From Phycisphaerales bacterium (GTDB taxonomy: Bacteria; Planctomycetota; Phycisphaerae; Phycisphaerales; UBA1924): 43,975 nt of DNA. The stretch spans positions 53,560 through 97,534 of the forward strand of contig JAJVHS010000015.1 in assembly GCA_022072615.1 (NCBI GenBank), read 5' to 3'. The position numbers and the translations under genes were made by a program. The notes beneath the pieces were generated by a model. The model ran no database searches, was not told where the DNA came from, and worked only from the letters and a program-made list of their open reading frames with translations. This document shows, in pieces, positions 41,534 to 43,975 of the stretch. Position 1 is the stretch's first letter. Each line of letters begins with the position of its first letter.

Positions 41534-42184
41534 CTACACGCCGCGATCCATGGCTGAATTGTCGTGACGGGCGGCGCCCGAGTCGCCCTCCGTCAGCGCG
41601 GCGTTCACCAGCGCCCGCACGGCCCAGCTCTTGACCCGCCGCGCCGCGTGCTCGTCCATGTCGAGCACGTCCGTGAAGACGACCATTGATTCGGGCCCGA
41701 AGTACACCGCCAGCGCCGCGCACAGCCGCGAGAACGACTCGTGGTCGAGCGCATCCCGAGCCGGCTCCAGAGCCGCTTCGATCAGGCCCGTCCTGCGGTT
41801 CTGTCGAACCGGGACGCCTTCGCCGCGATCGCGCCGATCCACGCTCGCCGCGAGCATCGTGCGCAGTTGCGACGCGTTGCGGTACGTCATCTCGTGCAGC
41901 GCGGCCTCGGCTCGGTCGACACGCTCCAGCGGGTCCTGAACGGGCGGATCGCCGAACACGCGGCCGGCATCGGGGAAGTCGCCGTCCAGCGGCGCCTCGA
42001 CAAGCAACTCCTCAATGCTCGGGAAGTACCGGTACGCCGTCGCTCGGGAAACCATCGCCTCGGCCGCGACCTCGTCCATGCTCGGCGCGGCGCCTTGCTT
42101 GAGCAGCCGAGCGGCGGCCGCGAGCAGGTCCTTGCGCGTGCGGGTGCGCTGGTTGCGACGACCGCTTTCGGCCGGGTCGCTCAT
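41534..42184 (-). CDS. TetR-family transcriptional regulator
   Basis: The 216-residue protein has an N-terminal TetR helix-turn-helix (DLLAAAARLLKQGAAPSMDEVAAEAMVSRATAYRYFPSIEELL) and a helical ligand-binding part. ATG 42184 overlaps the SnoaL-like gene stop as ATGA. It probably represses its own operon through the inverted repeat at 42641-42671. Confidence 0.9.
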   Translation of the reverse strand: MSDPAESGRRNQRTRTRKDLLAAAARLLKQGAAPSMDEVAAEAMVSRATAYRYFPSIEELLVEAPLDGDFPDAGRVFGDPPVQDPLERVDRAEAALHEMTYRNASQLRTMLAASVDRRDRGEGVPVRQNRRTGLIEAALEPARDALDHESFSRLCAALAVYFGPESMVVFTDVLDMDEHAARRVKSWAVRALVNAALTEGDSGAARHDNSAMDRGV

Positions 42185-42621
42185 CGATCGCTCCCGGCCC
42201 CGGTCTGCGGGAGCTGCCGGACGATCGCGGCCATGTCGACCCACACCTGCTCGCGCTGGATCTGGCCATCGGCGGTGAACTCGATGACGTGCAGTAGTCT
42301 GAACTTGAGCGGGCGCCCGCGCCCCTCCAGGCCGAACGGCGTGCCCGGCGCCCTTCCCTCCCACATCGATTCGTCGATGAGGAATTGGTCCCCATACAGC
42401 CGCCGAATGACCGTGGTGCGGCTCTCGGCCAGGTCACGGAACAGGCCTTCGTAGAAGTTCCGAGCCTGCTCACGTCCCACCGTGGGCCCGGTCGGGTTTC
42501 CGACAATGTCGTGCGTCGCATTCGGAGCGAGCGTTGCGAGCACGCCCTCCACGTTGTCGGTCGCTTCGAAGTGGAAGTGCTCGTCGATCTTCTGGTCCAT
42601 CTGCTGTGGGGTGAGCGGCAT
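42181..42621 (-). CDS. SnoaL-like (NTF2-fold) protein
   Basis: The 146-residue protein has a SnoaL/polyketide-cyclase-like pattern: IDEHFHFEATDNVEGVLATLAPNATHDIVGNPTGPTVGREQARNFYEGLF, RRLYGDQFLIDESMWEG and IEFTADGQIQREQVWVD. The substrate is unknown. ATG 42621 has GGAGAAG upstream; the longer frame would read through the promoter. Operon with the TetR gene. Confidence 0.82.
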   Translation of the reverse strand: MPLTPQQMDQKIDEHFHFEATDNVEGVLATLAPNATHDIVGNPTGPTVGREQARNFYEGLFRDLAESRTTVIRRLYGDQFLIDESMWEGRAPGTPFGLEGRGRPLKFRLLHVIEFTADGQIQREQVWVDMAAIVRQLPQTGAGSDR

Positions 42622-42640
42622 GGCGTCTTCTCCGGTAATT

Positions 42641-42674
42641 AGACAGTCGTATACTAACAAGACATCTGTCTCAA
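42641..42674 (-). promoter_or_regulatory. candidate promoter/TetR operator of the SnoaL-TetR operon
   Basis: AGACAG (42641-42646) and CTGTCT (42666-42671) are inverted repeats flanking TATACG, a possible -10 (42648-42653, minus strand), with TTGAGA (42669-42674) as a -35 at a short 15-base spacing. A regulator bound here would block the promoter. Confidence 0.45.
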
Positions 42675-42894
42675 TCAACCCTTTTCTGCCCTCTGCTACT
42701 GGGTTTGTGGGCACAGAGCACTGGAGGCGTCATAAAGAGGATGCCAAGATCATCAATGACCTTGAAGTCGCCGCGTTCCCACGTGTGAGAAACACGGATT
42801 TTGGTTCGTCATTGGAGTCAACCTTATCCATAAAGCTAGAATTGGATCATCATGTCGTAATTTCCGTCGATAGCGATCGACAGAAAGGCACACG

Positions 42895-43975
42895 GTGTGG
42901 TCTCCAGTTTCATCGCCCTCGCTCGCCGCCGTCCTGGTTCGAGTGATCCGCGGCACGGCGATCGTGATCTGGTTGGCGGTGGGCATGTCGGTCCCCGTCG
43001 CCGCCGGGCAGACCAGCTCGGTCACGGCGGTCGATGACGACAAGCGATGCCTGCAGTGTCACGGGCGCGAGCACATCGGCGAGCTCGACCCGGCCGAGCG
43101 GCTGTCGATGGTCGGGACGTGGCTGGAGACCGAGCAGCGTCCCGCGGACTGGGTTGAACCTCAGCGGGAAGTGACCGGCGAGGAACCGCCCACGCGGCCG
43201 GGCCTCTTCATCCGCAAGGACGCGCTGATCGGCAGCGTGCACGCGGACATCAGGTGCGTGCAGTGTCACGAGGACGCCCGGCAGCTCCCGCACGCGCCCA
43301 CCCTGAACACGCAGACCTGCGCCACAACCTGTCACGCGAAGGAAGCCGAGGCGTTTCCGACAGGGTCCCACTACGAGGCCCTCAAGCGGGGCGACGCGGC
43401 GGCGCCGACGTGCGCCTCGTGCCACGGCGGCCACCAGATCGTGCCGATCAGCGATCAGCGCTCGCCCGAGCACCGTCTCAACAGCATCTTCCTCTGCTCG
43501 GAGTGCCACGAGAAGCACCAGAAGGACACGCCCGGCGGGTACAAGTCAAAGCTGCACATCGAGGCGTACCTGCAGAGCGCGCACGGCAGAGCGATCGCGC
43601 AGTCCGGCCTAGTCGCGGCGCCGACATGCTCGGATTGCCACAGCGCGCACGCGGTGCACCCCGTGAGCGATCCGTCGTCCCCCGTGCACCGGGACAAGAT
43701 CGCCCAGACCTGCGGACGGTGCCATGTCGGCATCCTGGGGATCTACCAGAAGAGCATCCACGGCCAGAAGGCCGCCGAGGGCGACGAGAAGGCGCCCGTC
43801 TGCACCGACTGCCACACGTCGCACGAGATCATCCAGCCCGACAAGGTGGCGTTCAAGCTTGCCAGCGGTGACCGCTGCGGGAAATGCCACGCCGACCGCA
43901 TCGAGCACTACCGCGAGACCTTCCACGGCAAGGCCCTGGCGCTGGGCGCGCCATCCGTCGCCGCCTGCTACGACT
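42895..43975 (+). CDS. exported multiheme cytochrome c, 3' truncated
   Basis: The frame begins at GTG 42895, with AGAAAGG upstream, and is open to the window end (360 codons). A hydrophobic segment (TAIVIWLAVGMSVPVAA) forms a signal peptide or anchor. Eight CxxCH heme-binding motifs follow: CLQCH, CVQCH, CASCH, CSECH, CSDCH, CGRCH, CTDCH and CGKCH. There is also CATTCH, a Cys-x3-Cys-His variant, and a last ACYD that would become another motif past the edge. Scattered extra histidines could be distal ligands. It resembles cytochrome c3/NapC-NrfH-like or octaheme proteins in extracytoplasmic electron transfer; the exact family is not clear. Confidence 0.88.
   Translation, partial: MWSPVSSPSLAAVLVRVIRGTAIVIWLAVGMSVPVAAGQTSSVTAVDDDKRCLQCHGREHIGELDPAERLSMVGTWLETEQRPADWVEPQREVTGEEPPTRPGLFIRKDALIGSVHADIRCVQCHEDARQLPHAPTLNTQTCATTCHAKEAEAFPTGSHYEALKRGDAAAPTCASCHGGHQIVPISDQRSPEHRLNSIFLCSECHEKHQKDTPGGYKSKLHIEAYLQSAHGRAIAQSGLVAAPTCSDCHSAHAVHPVSDPSSPVHRDKIAQTCGRCHVGILGIYQKSIHGQKAAEGDEKAPVCTDCHTSHEIIQPDKVAFKLASGDRCGKCHADRIEHYRETFHGKALALGAPSVAACYD

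Noticed and set aside
42482-42946. 154-codon plus-strand frame over the SnoaL-TetR control region
   Set aside because: It reads through the SnoaL gene antisense and the promoter region, and its translation resembles no family.
1-43975. CRISPR arrays, insertion sequences and rRNA genes
   Set aside because: I saw no regularly spaced repeats, no transposase with terminal repeats and no rRNA sequence in the window.

Overview
The window is GC-rich bacterial DNA with short gaps, many ATGA/GTGA overlaps and frequent GTG starts. It is best explained as a member of the Planctomycetota, probably Phycisphaerae-like. The reasons are a very long SecA without the zinc tail, a prepilin-type pseudopilin gene, and an integrase relic whose N-terminal motif I associate from memory with planctomycete tyrosine recombinases. 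This placement is inference; there is no rRNA in the window.

Left flank (1-12034) is housekeeping core: the C-terminus of a membrane glycosyltransferase-like protein, truB, a convergent rdgB, a PfkB kinase, tsaE carrying a degenerate YacG-like tail, an ExbB/TolQ/MotA channel protein, a stand-alone TSCPD domain of class II ribonucleotide reductase type, secA (1384 codons), a coiled-coil protein and a pseudopilin. It ends at an intact tRNA-Pro(CGG).

The centre (12111-37860, about 25.7 kb) is a genomic island at that tRNA. The 3' half of the tRNA, from the anticodon loop onward, recurs at 37818-37860 (41 of 43 bases identical), a 14-base core recurs at 12789-12802, and an integrase relic lies at 12930-13052. 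The island has two divergent transcription units around a sigma-54 activator gene (20185-22239). The minus-strand unit encodes a STAS protein, an ECF sigma factor with its zinc-finger anti-sigma factor, two tiny membrane proteins, a ferric-reductase-like membrane protein fused to a Rieske domain, a membrane-anchored cysteine-motif protein, a YHS protein, and DinB-like, NRDE/TANGO2-like and ATP-grasp proteins. The plus-strand unit encodes a glucose 1-dehydrogenase-type SDR, a glycogen debranching-type enzyme, an aquaporin-family channel, a GMC oxidoreductase, a double-VOC protein, DoxX, a large glucosidase, an orphan CoaB-type protein, and exported proteins: tandem DM13-like, GlcG/HbpS, double YHS and gluconolactonase. 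A near-consensus -24/-12 promoter precedes the STAS-ECF operon, with direct repeats about 90-115 bp further upstream; a weaker one precedes the dehydrogenase operon.

Taken together the island looks like a sigma-54/ECF-controlled, horizontally acquired system that releases glucose from glucans or glucosides, oxidises it to lactone and gluconate, and passes electrons or handles metal and heme stress through exported and membrane redox proteins. The gene families are recognised; the linked function is my inference.

Right flank (37861-43975) returns to other chromosomal genes: a beta-propeller exported protein, a GNAT acetyltransferase, a YahK-type alcohol dehydrogenase, an NTF2-like lipoprotein, a SnoaL-like/TetR pair with a candidate operator, and the start of an exported multiheme cytochrome c cut by the window edge.
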